DNA from: Rhodamnia argentea
Taxonomy: Eukaryota; Streptophyta; Magnoliopsida; Myrtales; Myrtaceae
NCBI RefSeq assembly: GCF_020921035.1
Contig: NC_063151.1
Coordinates: 17,800,934-17,864,933, forward strand
DNA: 64,000 nucleotides
Direction: 5' to 3'
The stretch's first letter is position 1; each line of letters begins with the position of its first letter. Of the stretch, positions 25,101 through 36,601 are shown in pieces. The position numbers and the translations under genes were made by a program. The notes under the pieces are model-generated. The model searched no databases. It was not told the origin of the DNA and worked only from the letters and a program-made list of their open reading frames with translations.

Positions 25101-25189
25101 GTTCCGGTTCACAGGTGGCCATGAATCGGAATTGTCGGTTTATGAATCGGAATCGGCCGGTTCCAAACCGTGGCCACCACTATTTGAGT
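22157..25189. mobile_element. hAT transposon, full length, with perfect 8-bp target duplication
   Basis: The element proper runs from 22165 to 25181 (3017 bp). The ends are imperfect terminal inverted repeats: AGTGGTGACCACGG at the left and the complement AGTGGTGGCCACGG at the right. Flanking both ends is the identical octamer ATTTGAGT (22157-22164 and 25182-25189), the 8-bp duplication typical of hAT elements. The subterminal regions are packed with CCGGTT / AACCGG words in both orientations, as in other plant hAT elements where such words bind transposase. The interior carries a broken transposase gene on the plus strand. Confidence 0.93.
22593..24734 (+). pseudogene. Degenerate hAT transposase (BED finger, RNase H-like core, hAT dimerisation tail)
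   Basis: From the ATG at 22593 one frame continues through recognisable hAT landmarks. These are a BED-type zinc finger region (GGGSYGTFKSHLRSKH near 22915-22962), the catalytic-core stretch with VGFDNAVTNTAS and HIRCVCHVLNL, the NSTYELLN motif, a VFDPRIKLD block in another frame near 24095, and the C-terminal dimerisation motif TVAVEQAFNAGGNILEDRRS near 24520-24585. The frame is interrupted by stops at 22860, 23283, 23295, 23331, 23607 and 23751, with frameshifts after about 23880. Two zinc-ligand cysteines of the finger are replaced by tyrosine. The element is therefore non-autonomous today. Confidence 0.88.
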
Positions 25190-28100
25190 GTGAAGAAAAT
25201 TTAGGAAATTCTAGGCTAACTAACTTAATTCGAGCTCTCCCAAGCCCTACCAAATCGCAAATTAAAGATTTAATTCGGAGTCGCCACTAATCTATGTAGT
25301 GTAAGTCGATTAGACACTTAAGTAAATTAGCGAAAGAACTAAATTACTATTACGAACCGGAGATATAAAGTCTGGAAACTTGATTACCCTAGATTACTCT
25401 AACGCCCTTTGGATACCATTTTATTTCATGAAAAAATTTTGTTAGGCAACATTAATTGATTTTAACCTAAGTTGCTAATAAAGGTTATCATGTGGGTGCA
25501 CAATCAATTTATTAAACATCCAGAAATCATTATAGACAAGGGAGCATGCGCCACACGAAGAATTTATCCTTTATTTTCGATTTTTTTATATGAATGCATG
25601 AACCTATTCTAAATGATGCAATGTCTTGAATTAAGTACAAGACTAAGCTAACATGCTACCTAATATGACATGGCAAGAATGATGACGTGGCAAGGATGAC
25701 ATGGCATTGATGAAGTGGCAAATATGACATGGCATGGATGACATGGCAAAGATGATTTTTTTTAAAAAATTTCGGATGAATTAATTACCTAAAATAGAAC
25801 TATGCCAAAACAATGTTTATCTTGCATATTTTAGAGTTCAAATTTACCTAAACCCTAATATATTAAAGATAAATTATTTTAAACATAAGATTCTATTTTA
25901 ACATGCAATTTCTATCCTAAAATGCGATCTAACCTAAATATTTTACAAAAAAGATTAAATATGCAATTATCTACATAATGGAATCTTTAAAAGATATGCA
26001 ATTTTCAAATATGGGAAGTGAATGAATGCAAATCTTTTATTTAAAATTTTCGAGATTACATCATGCGACCGATATATTCAAAAAAAAAAATACAACAATC
26101 AAGCAATTCGATCAAATGAGGAAAGTGAATATGCCCATCAATGTCAATCAAGAAAGTGAATATATCAATCAATTTTTGAAAGTATTTCACAAATATGTGA
26201 ATCCAATCTTTAATTCGTAATCCTACGATTAACGATTGAACCTAAATCAATGCCTCATCGAACATTCCATCAATAATCCTAAAAATGGACTTCCTCAATT
26301 ATATGGCAAGCTGCGGATTAGGAAAGGAAATTTTCCTAATCAACCCGTATTTTTAAAAGATATCCACTTTGATGAAAATATGCAAGATATGATAGGATAT
26401 ACAATATATGCTTCGAGATTTGCAAAATATTTCAAATAAGGCAATTGAATTATTTGGAATCCATTAAGATGAGAAATATTACCTTATCCGATGAATATTC
26501 TCTTTCCGAAGTTTGAGCTTCGGACCTGTCGCGATGGTCTCGGGATGGACTTGCGGACAATGCACGTTGTTCGCAGGATCGCTTATTCACGGACAAGTTT
26601 TCGAATTGCTCTCGGTGAGTATTCGTGAAAGGTGATGACACAGCAAACTTGAAACCTTCTCCTCACCAATCAATTCTCACTTTTACCTTGACCGTGCATC
26701 TCACTACTGGAAGTAGCGCAAGACTGAGCAAGGAAGTCAAAGAGCATATGTGGCTTCGTCGCTTAAGAGGATTTCTAGTCGGAGATAGCGGCTCGATCAG
26801 CAACGTCTTGGCTCGGGCCTTCTTCTTTGTCGAATGGCGAAGAGATGGCTGCGAGGTGCAGCGACGGGGTGAGGCACCAGCGACGGACGGCAGCGGCTAA
26901 GGCTCAACTGTGGGCACGAGGGGCAACAAGGAAAAACGATGCTTCGATGATGGTGCGATCGGGTCGGTCACGCCTCGGTGGTCAACTGGCGGCTCGCGGT
27001 GGATGCTGGGATTCTGCACAGAATTGAGGACGTGATGATGAAGAAGAGGCCACTAAGCTTCCATCATCGCAAGTCAACCCCAATGGGTGTATCACAGAAG
27101 TCTTCTCTCTCCCTCAATCTCACATATTTTTTGGTCCAACCAATCTCCTTTTCCTTACGAGGCTGAATTCAGATTTTTGTCCAATTTTGTCCTGATTACA
27201 GAACATTTCGTGCACTAATTTCCGATCACCATGGGCTTGGTACAATTAATCAAATTTAGAATCATCGTCTTGCATTCGTCCGCCACCGGTCCGATTAATG
27301 CAAAATGAAATGTATGAATCCTAGAAATCGACCTATATGATACCTAAAACTTCGCGAAAATCAATTAATATTTTTGGTAGGGACTAAGGTTAGTCCCTGA
27401 TTTTTTATGCAAAAATTAACGACTAAAAAATTTAGTCAAAATTTAAGTATCAACAATATAGATGAATCGGACGCAACATAATGTTGAAGACAAGACATCC
27501 AAAGCACGAAAAAGGCTTTGCCGCGGCTAAAGGGAGAACAAGCTATTCTTTGCGGGGAAATGTGTCTAAGGACCTTGGCCAAAGCTTTGGATGAAGGTGA
27601 ATAACCTACCGAACGCGGAAATGTCAATTTGTTTAGAAGAACCTATTGGAAGAAGGTCTGAATACATCGTATCGCGGAAATTCGCGAGAAGTCTCGAATG
27701 ACCATCTTGGAGAAGTAACATTTGAAGCAGATGGCTTCATATACAAGCCTCTATGATCTTAGCGGGAAGACATTTGTAATCTAGAAATAGCGCGACATAT
27801 AGTTGTGAAAAGAGCTATAGTTTGTAAAGGCAACTCCTGAAATTCCGAGGAGCTGCTGCACCTCGTACAAAACTGTAAAATTTCAACAGTTACATGGTGG
27901 ATTCCAATCTTAATGAGACTGTTAGAGCTAGAAGAGTGGAACGGGCCAAGTACAAAGCTTGACCATTATAAATTTGATTTGCGTCTCTTTATTGATTAAA
28001 CTCTTTCAATTTTTTATTCGATTGAGACTAGGTACACCTACTACATGTTGTTCATCACATTCTACGAGAAAAAAAAATTCTTAATGTGGGATTTGAGAAA

Positions 28101-28194
28101 GAGAGAGAATAAAATTTGATCAAAAACACGGTTGAGTTGGGGAAGACACGGGCAAAAATGTATAGGATGTAAATTATTAAGAAGAGGTTAATAT
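25190..28194. other. Intergenic, probably including LTR-retrotransposon debris
   Basis: No gene is supported. About 25225-27455 has the look of an LTR or untranslated retroelement region: a GGAGTCGCCAC motif near 25278, a run of 'atgacatggcaaggatg'-type short repeats at 25665-25760, a moderately GC-rich block at 26480-27050, and a TCAACA end near 27455. No matching second LTR, primer binding site or polyprotein was found, so a solo or truncated LTR is only a suggestion. From 27456 to 28194 I see AT-rich spacer. Confidence 0.35.
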
Positions 28195-28545
28195 TGCGAA
28201 AAACTTTAAATTGGTACATTTGTGATAAATTTACTCTAAATTAATTTTTTGATTACCGTAAATCTCAAATTGATACACTTATGATAAATTTATCCTCAAA
28301 ATCTCAAACTATTACAACCGTGACAAATTTACTACTCGTTAGTTTTATTATCACGAAAAACTTTAAACTAATATATCTATAACAAATGGAGGATAAGAAC
28401 CCAAAATTGATAGATTCGTCAACCGTTACGTGTCATCCAACTCAGCAATTTGAATATAAAATTTAATGATTGTCACAAGTGTATCAGTGGTCAAAAAGTT
28501 AATTTGAAATACAAATTTCACAAATATGTTAATTAAAATTTTTTT
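28195..28545. repeat. Degenerate tandem and inverted repeat immediately upstream of the FLDH gene
   Basis: Three or more imperfect units of about 50-65 bases with the core 'ctttaaattggtacatttgtgataaattta' pattern run from 28205 to about 28390. A partly inverted counterpart (gtcacaagtgtatcag ... gttaatttgaaat) lies at 28473-28520. This is a MITE-like relic ending about 90 bases before the ATG at 28635, so it lies within the proximal promoter. Confidence 0.5.
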
Positions 28546-28634
28546 GTCTAAATTAATTATTTAGAAAACTATATTCTGGTTTGCCTTTTTATGGAACGCT
28601 AGGAGCATTGACTTCAAGTTTGCGGGAGTGAAGA

Positions 28635-30886
28635 ATGAAGATCCTGTTGACCGGCGCGACCGGATTCCTCGGCGGGAAGCTGTGCGACGCTCTCTTGACC
28701 GACGGCCACTCCGTGCGCGCCCTCGTGCGTCCCACCAGCGACCTCTCCTCCCTCCCTCCCCCCGCCACACACGGCGGCGCCCTCGACCTCGCGTATGGCG
28801 ACGTCACCGACTACCGCTCCGTCCTCGACGCCGCCTCCGGCTGCCACGTCATCTTCCACGCAGCCGCCCTTGTCGAGCCTTGGCTTCCCGATCCTTCCAA
28901 GTTCATGTCGGTGAGCAAAAAGAATTCGAATCAGCATAGTCTTTCACTGGGTTCCGCGAATTTTTGTTAGAATGAAGTGAAAAGCTGAAACTGAACGGAT
29001 ATGAGTTGTGGAATTTTGCTAGGTCAACGTCGGAGGCTTGAAGAATGTATTGCAAGCGGCGAGAGAGACGAGGTCCGTCGAGAAGATCGTCTACACGTCG
29101 TCGTTCTTCGCGCTTGGACCGACTGACGGACACGTCGCCGATGAGAGTCAAGTATTGCGCCTCTTCGATTCGATTGGATTGGATTCTGCGATCTAGGTTT
29201 TCTGGTCGTGCCTATTTTGTTTAACCTAATCGGCGATTTGGTAGCATCAGAGCTTGGGTTTGCGATGGCAGGTCCATCACGAGAAGTTCTTCTGCACGGA
29301 GTACGAGAAATCGAAGCTCGTCGCGGATAAAATCGCCCGGCAAGCGGCGTCTGAGGGGTTGCCAATAGTGATACTTTATCCGGGAGTCATTTATGGCCCC
29401 GGCAAGCTCACGGCCGGCAATGTCGTCGCACAATTGGTAGAACAAAACATCTTTGGCCTCATCTCTGTGTCATGTGAAAAGTTGAACTGGCTGTGCCATT
29501 TGATTTTGGTCCATAGTAATTGATGATAAATGGAGTATTTTGTCAAAGTTTTAGGTCCCGAAGCTGGTTAGCTATCGTTCTTCGAATTCGGTTGCTGAAT
29601 TGACCAAATGTCACTGTGTGATTATGCTTTGTTGTGGGGAAGAGAATATAGTTCTTGGCAGGCTTTATAGTTATTCTGATATAGCTTCGTTAGCCGATGA
29701 TATTAATCTGGTCTTCGTACTTGCTTGCCATCGCTGAAGTGTATGAATCTACAGTTAGTTGCGAAACCATTGTTCCTTTCCACTTTACCTCCTGATTATG
29801 GTTTTCATGACTCAAACTCACCCAATATGACATCGGTGATTTGAGCGCTCTTAAGATAATAATTCATCCTAATTGATATTTGATCCCCGGTGTTCTCCTT
29901 GTTCAGTTGATTGAACGCTTCAGTGGGAGGCTCCCTGGTTACGTGGGCTATGGTAGTGATAAGTATTCTTTCAGTCATGTTGAAGATGTCGTACAAGGGC
30001 ACGTTGCAGCAATGCACCGAGGTCGGCCTGGTGAAAGATATCTACTCACAGGAGAAAATGCTTCGTTCATGCATGTTTTTGACCTGGCTGCCATTATAAC
30101 TGGAACAAAGAGGCCGAGTTTTAATATCCCATTATGGATGGTTAACATGTATGGATGGGTGTTAGTTTTCTACTCCAGGATTACAGGAAAGCTTCCACTA
30201 ATTAGCCCTCCGGTAAGCTCCATCACTTGTACCAGATCTGCTTAAACTGAAGTCTTAACTTTGTTTGGCTGTGTGTGACTTTTTTGGGAGTTTCTTGCTG
30301 AGAGTTTTAGAGTGTTGCATTAGAGAAATCCTATGTGTTGTAAGAGCTCTCATAAAATCTGTTAACAGATTATCAGGGGCAATCATTGTATCCTCTGTGC
30401 AAGCAAAACTAAATATCTTGTTTTTGGCTTCCTCGTATGAAGATATGATTTAACTCTCAAACAAGCAATGATATCTGCATTTCCAAGTGATATAGTAAGC
30501 AACTCTCATTGAGGATTTAGTGCGTATACCATTGCTTGTCACATTAAGTCTCTCGGTCATCTTTAACATTCCTGCTTGATGTCTCGATGCATAGTTCCAA
30601 GTCTTTTATCCTAGCCTCATCTCTATTTTGTTGATGTTCTACTGTTGTGTTGTGGCCGGGTAAGCCACAACACTTTGTAAATCAGTCTTATATCTAGCAT
30701 TATTCTCTGTGAGGAGTGTTCTTAAAAGTGTGTTTCCTTTTGCAGACTGTTCAAGTGTTGAGACATCAATGGGCATATTCTTGCAACAAGGCCAAAGTTG
30801 AGCTTGATTATAAGCCCAGAAACCTGAGAGAAGGGCTTGAAGAGATGCTTCCTTGGTTAAAGAGCCTGAGTTTAATAAAATACTGA
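28635..30886 (+). CDS. FLDH: NAD-dependent farnesol dehydrogenase-type extended SDR (5 exons)
   Basis: Exons: 28635-28910, 29023-29151, 29272-29436, 29907-30212, 30746-30886, all GT-AG, encoding 338 residues. The N-terminus carries the Rossmann dinucleotide motif TGATGFLGG (residues 6-14), followed by an acidic YGDVTDY segment. The catalytic YxxxK of extended short-chain dehydrogenases is YEKSK (146-150), with the upstream Ser in YTSSFFALG (116-124). The blocks AALVEPWLPDPSKFMSVNVGGLKN, YPGVIYGPGKL and SFSHVEDVVQGH resemble Arabidopsis At4g33360 (FLDH), which oxidises farnesol to farnesal and modulates ABA signalling. Database names such as dihydroflavonol 4-reductase-like also fall here. The C-terminal region has hydrophobic stretches (WMVNMYGWVLVFYS) that may anchor it to membranes. 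Exon 1 is strongly GC-rich, the later exons are not. Confidence 0.93.
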
Positions 30887-31694
30887 AAAACGGGGGACTT
30901 CCATGTGAAGAACAACAAAGTTGCTTGCCATTGTTTTGGCTGATAGAGATGGCAAACACTCGAAGGCTTCTTGTGCAGCCTTCCTGAAAGGCTGAATCTC
31001 TGCTGTAATCTTTGCCTCTTAGATAATTAATAGCGCATATTGAACATGCACATACAATTGAAGAGGTTAAGAGGCGTACTGGACATTCTGGTCCACGTCT
31101 TTGCAAGAAAGAGATGGGTCGTGAATAGTGAAACTCAGTCTTAGAAAATCCATCATGTCCTGGTTGACAGCCACTGGGATTGAGGTGGGAAAAGATGGTT
31201 CAGTGGCATGTTATTCTTGTGATCTCGTAACTGAGCCAGTGGAGTTCATGCTTCATGCCGAGGATGCGTATTTTCCAGCAGCAAGAAGATGTTTTCCATA
31301 TCATGTAAGGCTATCTTTTAGTATTCTGATAATATGAGACAATCTTGGACTCTAAGTCGACGTAAAGAATGCTTGTTTTGTTGGAAGCAATGAACTTAAT
31401 ATGAGATAAGAGAGCTATAACGAGATCTGTTGATAGATGGACAAAATTAAAATGTTAAAGACATGGAATCCCCTTGGTAATATCATTTATTTGGGAAAGA
31501 AATTGTCTGGAACCAAATTTTGCAAATTTTAGACAAAAATTTTCTTTAGGTAAAAGTTATATAGTTTTTGGCTCAGGAGATTGATATACTCAATTGACTT
31601 GTGACTTTTAAGGTTCATGTATTGTCAATTCTTACTGTCAAGCTCGTTGAGAAGAGTCCTATATAATCTCGACTGCCGCATCTAATTGAGAACA
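30887..31694. other. 3' region of FLDH and spacer
   Basis: Contains the likely 3' UTR of FLDH followed by AT-rich spacer. Short open frames here show no family features and I do not call a gene. Confidence 0.4.
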
Positions 31695-32385
31695 ATGACA
31701 TCAATGGTCCTTGGACTTTAGCTCAGTGTATAATATCATCCTTGAACTTTTAATTTGAAACTTTAGCTCAATATATAATATGGTCTTTGAAGTTTTAATA
31801 TGTTCAATGTAGTCCATAAACTTTTAGTACATGTTCAATTTAGTTCTTGGACCTATGAAAATATTCAATGCTCTCCTTATACTAAGTCAAGTTAACGGAA
31901 TATGATGATTTGATTTCCAATCCTTTATGTTTGAAGGGTGGACAAAAAAGGAAAGTTACATGTGCATTATTCACATAAGAATTCAACTCATATTAAAATA
32001 TAATGATTTTTTTAATTTGTTCAATTTGGAAAAAATGATTATCCATGTGATTTGATCATGTGCATTATTGTATCATGATTTGAGTTGAATATCTTACTTA
32101 TATTTTTTTGTGCACTATACAAACTTAACGGATTGAAAACCAAATATGTAAGTTTCATTAACTTGAATTGATGGGAATATAATATTTGATATTTTCACAT
32201 AATCTAGGGACTAGATTGAACATTACGAAAAGCTCGATGACTACGTTGAATAAATTATATATTTAGAGACGACATTGCATATCGGATTAAAGTTAAGAGG
32301 CTACATTAGAATAAATTAAAAGTTTCGGGACGGTATTATATAGTGGGCCAAAGTTCAAGAACTACGTATATTCAATTACCGGTCA
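31695..32385. mobile_element. Inverted-repeat element, family A, copy 1
   Basis: The left arm (31695-31890) is made of modules such as 'ggtccttggactttag', 'cttgaacttttaattt' and 'ttcaatgtagtcc'. The right arm (about 32190-32385) carries their reverse complements ('agggactagattgaa', 'aaattaaaagtttcgggac', 'gggccaaagttcaagaac'). The centre is AT-rich and non-coding. Similar arms recur at about 34.5/37.2, 44.4/45.1 and 61.5/61.9 kb, so this is a dispersed family of non-autonomous DNA elements. Confidence 0.6.
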
Positions 32386-33205
32386 TTCTCATGAAATGAC
32401 GGGTCTCTTTGCTTCGGTGTCACTAATAGCTAAAATTGCCTTTTCATAGATCGTGGAACTTTTGTTTAATTTGGATTTAAAAAGTCCAAATGCTTGATCG
32501 GCAAGATTTTAATCAAAGTTAAGGTAAAAGTAGCCTACAAGTGACCATAATTCCTTTTTGATTATGGAAGAAACTATCGTTGTTGTGCATAACGACATTT
32601 TAATACCGAATTACTAGAAAAAGAGCACAGGAGTGGCATGCGGAGAGAATGGAAGGAAAAAAAAAAAATGAAGTAAGGCTCCGTTAGATTGACAGAAAAT
32701 GATGTGTTTCTGATTTTTTCTTTTTTCAGAAAGTCATTTTTCTGTGTTCGGCTGAAATCTGAAAATGAATTAGAAAATATTTTTCGCTTTTCAATATTAA
32801 AAATGGTTCCTCCATTGCACTGTTTTTTAATTTATTTTTTTCTTTTTATTTTTATTCTTTTTCTTTTATTATATATATTTTTTGTCTTTTCCCTTCTTCT
32901 TCGATCGCAGGCCCCGGCAAGTTCAAGGCTCACCAACTAGCGCCTTGGCTAGCGCTTGGCCAAGAAGAAGGAAAAAAGAAAAATAAATAAATATAAAATA
33001 TAAAATTATTTTAAAATAAAAAAGAATTATTTAAAATTTGGAATTTTTTTAAGAAGAATTAAAAAGAAAATGAATGTGAAAGTGTGGAGGGATGAAAGAT
33101 GAAGGAACACGTTTCCCTTTCCTCAAAAAAAGCAAATCATTTTTCCCAATTTTAAAGTTATTTTTCCATGGCTGAAAAATATATTTTTCTCATTCATTTT
33201 TCGTA

Positions 33206-34096
33206 GGGAAAAATCCAAAAAAGGGTCCGAAGTCCTCTTGTTTTTTCAAATAAGGGCTCCAAGTGAACTATATTTCAAATAAGAATCCAAAGTGACATAG
33301 TATGTTTCAATTACGGGCCCGAAGTGGCCATAATGTTTCAAAACAGGGTTTGGCTTGAAGGGCGTTTTCGTCATTTTACATTTTAATTTTCTTATTAATT
33401 TTTTTTTCTTTTCCCCGATTTAAAAAAAAGTCACACATAGGCGGGAGGGCTGCCCCTCCCGCCTGTGGCCATCGGCCCACCGCTGGCCCTCGCCAAAACC
33501 GGGAGAGGGTTGGGCCCTCTCCCGGATCTGGGTGAGGGCCGGCGGTCCCCGCCCAGATCGGGGGCCGTCGGCCGTTGCCTGGGACCGGTCAAGGCGACCC
33601 CCCACCAGCGACGGAGTGACGGCCGGTGGCCCCCGATCCGGGCGGGGACCGCCGACCCTCACCCGGATCCGGGAGAGGGCCCAACCCTCTCTTGATTTTG
33701 GCAAGGTCGCCGGCGCTCCGCCGAGGCGCCGGCCTTCGCCGCCCCTGCCTACCACCCCCCGGCCGGAGGGCGGTGGCCACGAGCGAGAGGGTTGCCCCTC
33801 CCGCCTGTGAACGTCCACTTTCTCTCTTCTTTTTTTTTTTTGGTTGAGAAAACAGATAACAAAAAGTATAATAAAAAAAAAAAAAAATCAAATAAGTAAA
33901 AAGACTAAAATGCCTTTGAAATCATGCCTTTTTTTGAGATTTTATGGTCATTTCAAGCCCTTATTTGAAACAATGTTCACTTCAGGCCTTATTTGAGAAA
34001 ATGATGGCATTTCAAGTCTTTATTTGAAACGGGGTTCACTTAGGGCCCTTATTTGAGAAAACATGAGGACTTCGGGCCCTTTTTTGGATTTTTCCC
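33206..34096. mobile_element. Inner inverted-repeat element with tandem subterminal units and a GC-rich hairpin core
   Basis: The left end reads GGGAAAAATCCAAAAAAGGG and the right end is its near-perfect complement (CCCTTTTTTGGATTTTTCCC at 34077-34096). Each arm holds three to four short units of 'caaataagggc(t/c)c(c/t)aagtgaac' type in opposite orientation (33240-33345 and 33950-34060). Between the arms lies a strikingly GC-rich core (about 33435-33815) in an otherwise AT-rich setting. No transposase is encoded. Confidence 0.65.
33485..33712. repeat. Long GC-rich hairpin (arms about 75-80 bases)
   Basis: Positions about 33485-33566 and 33627-33712 are near-perfect reverse complements; both contain GAGAGGGTTGGGCCCTCTC or its complement and the GGCGGTCCCCGCCC block. 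The loop is about 60 bases. Several arm segments are themselves small palindromes. Flanking it, GGGAGGGCTGCCCCTCCCGC (33450-33469) is another palindrome with a diverged copy near 33790. The open frames seen here in several directions are a by-product of composition and symmetry. Confidence 0.75.
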
Positions 34097-34705
34097 TTTT
34101 TCTTAAATGGCATGCCGGAAAATACTGTCCTAAAGGTTATTTTCTGCGAAATGAACGGAGCCTCCAGTAGTCAATTATTGGTCGGATACCTCTAACTTGT
34201 TATAATAGGTTCTTTTGCAAACACAACTATTCGTTCAAAACTTAGGGTAGATCTCCAATTAGAAAACCTAGAAGATCGCACGATACTCGAATTGCACAAA
34301 ATAAAGATAAACGATCATAAGAATGCGAAATCTAAGAACCTTAAAAGCGAGCGGTTCAGCTTGAAATGGTGGCCGGTTCCTAAAATATTAGGGTATGATT
34401 AATTTCGTTTGTCATTCGCAATCGTTATGTATATCCTACTAGCAACTTTTTCTGGCCAAAAATAAAAAACAAAGAAGGGGAATGTGATAGTCCTTAAATC
34501 TTGGAATAATATGCAATGTCATCGTTGAATTTTAATTTCTTTAATGTGATTCTTGAACTATTTCTTACTATTTATTATAATTCTTAAAATTTCAATTTGT
34601 TCAATCTAGCCCTTCAACTTTCCATAACAGAATAAAATCACTATTCACAAGCTTTCAGAATTACACCGTTGCCTAGATTTTAATATCTTTTCATTGGGAT
34701 AATTA

Positions 34706-36601
34706 TCCAAAAAGTGTTAAATATATTGTACGACCGTCAATTCAGACATAAACTTTTCAATTAAGCCAAATTTAGTCTTAGACTTTTTGATTATTTGTTC
34801 GTGTAGACAATCGGATCAATTTTGGCCAAAAATCGCATAAGTAGATGGCTGTCGTCCTATATGGCACAATGACACGGACGTGGATGATTTTGCAATTTTA
34901 TGTAAAATATTCTGATTTTTCCTTTTTTCCAATGGACAAGCGGATATGAAAAGGAGTGACATGTGTTGAGAATGATTCCTTAACCAAAGTAAGAGTGATC
35001 ATTCGTGGAATGAGAAGGTATCGGCCATCGTTCATTGAACACTCGACCCCGCAGAAGGATTTCTACAGCTCATTGGGTAAAATCGCAACAGCGTTTTTCC
35101 ATTCATCACCGTCTCCTTTTCCATGTAAGCACATTGACAACACTAACAAGTTCTCAATTTGTGAACAATAGTCACTGTACGCCAGGGGTGAGCAGTTCCA
35201 AAGTCGGTCCGGGTTCCACCTTGAGCCTACTCGTCTGAAGCGATTTTATAATTTTTGAAACTTGAAATCTACTTGCATACCTTGAAACCCGGGTTCCAAC
35301 GTCAGTCCCGAGTCTATCCAAGTTTCACATATATTCTTAATTGAACGATTATAATGAATCATCACTTCTGAAAACCACTATGCGTTGTTATAATCCACTG
35401 ACATAACTCATATTTAGAAACAAGAATAATATGATACATTAACAAAGTAAAAGTCTTAATAATGAATATTGCCGGAAACGGAAGCTTAGACTGGTGTCTC
35501 TAGAATACACACTCATCACTAAACCCGTGGAATATCGCAGGACTGCACGAAAACATAGAGCAAGATAAACATAAAGACTTGTTCTAGGTTCTAGATTGAC
35601 TGTCAGAACCGATTCCTCGATATTTAGATCTTGGAACAGGCTCTGCATACCTAAGAACCTAAAATCGGATCGGTAATTCTTCATTCTATCTTGGTACTAT
35701 GCTCACTCCCGCTGCGCAGCTGTTACTCTCACTTGATCAACGAATAGTTCTCCTGAAGGTGGAAAGAAGTTGCTCCGAAACAACGTGTCCATTGGAATGA
35801 AGAGAAACGGGAAGAGGAACTGGAAGATTGAAGTCAACTGATGCCCACGAAGTCCTGAAGTCCCCTACTTTGGAAAAGAAAGTGGAAGACTGATGATCCA
35901 GCGTGATCTCTGGGATGGATGATGGAACACATCTAGAGGGCTTTCCAGCCGTTGACTTGAAGTCAAGTCATGCTCCCAAAGTCATAAAGTAACCCCACTT
36001 TGCAAAATACAGTGGAAGGCTGATGATCAAGCGTGATTGGTTAGCGGGTCATCGTCATTAACGATTGTCACTTGACTAACAACAGCTTAGCCAATCAGAA
36101 TCATCTCACATCTGATGGACGAACTTTTCAATTTGGCCGGCCAGATTTAGTCCCAGGCTTTTTAACGATTTGTTCGTGTGGCCAATCGGATCAATTTTGG
36201 CCAAAAATCGTAAACCTATATGTCTGTCGACCTATATGGCACGATGGCACGGACGTAGACGATTTTGCAATTTTATGTAAATTATTCTCATTTTTCCTTT
36301 TTTTTTTCCCTTTTTTCCTGACCGGCAGAGGGAAACAGAAAAAAAAAATAAAAAAAAAAAAAAGAAAGAAAAAATTGAAAAAACCAATAAATGTAAGAAA
36401 AATTCCAAACAACATCCATGTTAGCACTGGATGTACCATGTAGGATAGCTGATAATGATTGGACTGCCACGCAAATGATTTTCAATCAAAATTAATCAAA
36501 AGGATTACAATGATAAATCGTTAAAAGGTTTTGGCTAAATTGGCCAAAATGAAAATTTAGAACTTAATTGACCGTAGTACAACAGTTAATGACTTTTTGG
36601 A
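34706..36601. mobile_element. Inverted-repeat element nested in family A copy 2, with an internal direct repeat
   Basis: The ends pair as TCCAAAAAGTGTTAA (left) and the complement of TTAATGACTTTTTGGA (right), continuing through 'gtacgaccgtcaatt' versus the complement of 'aattgaccgtagtac'. Inside, about 170 bases at 34757-34930 recur in the same orientation at 36125-36305, both containing ATCGGATCAATTTTGGCC and a TATATGGCAC block. A third element (35183-35712) and an imperfect 80-bp duplication (35831-35911 and 35960-36040) lie between the two copies. No coding capacity was recognised. Confidence 0.5.
35183..35712. mobile_element. Small hAT-like inverted-repeat element with CAGGGGTGAGCA end
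   Basis: The left end CAGGGGTGAGCA (35183-35194) is mirrored at the right by TGCTCACTCCCG. Subterminal sequence is rich in 'ggttcca/ccgggttcc' words, and 'cctaagaacctaaaatcgg' lies near the right end. Such ends and words are common in plant hAT derivatives. The target duplication is not clear. Confidence 0.4.

Larger units (their letters stand above)
32677..34163. mobile_element. Outer inverted-repeat element beginning GGCTCCGTT, interrupted by a second element
   Basis: The ends pair as GGCTCCGTT (32677-32685) and AACGGAGCC (34155-34163), with further subterminal similarity (tgacagaaaatgat versus the complement of ttattttctgcgaaatg). The flanking octamers TGAAGTAA and TCCAGTAG agree at five of eight positions, so a decayed target duplication is possible but not shown. 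The middle is occupied by another inverted-repeat element (33206-34096). Confidence 0.5.

Noticed and set aside
30639-31106. A 155-codon minus-strand frame
   Set aside because: It is antisense to the last FLDH exon and its 3' region, with no motif of its own.
33420-33850. Several Arg/Gly/Pro-rich open frames on both strands
   Set aside because: They lie in a GC-rich inverted repeat, so both strands read alike; the peptides match no family and the region is a mobile-element core.
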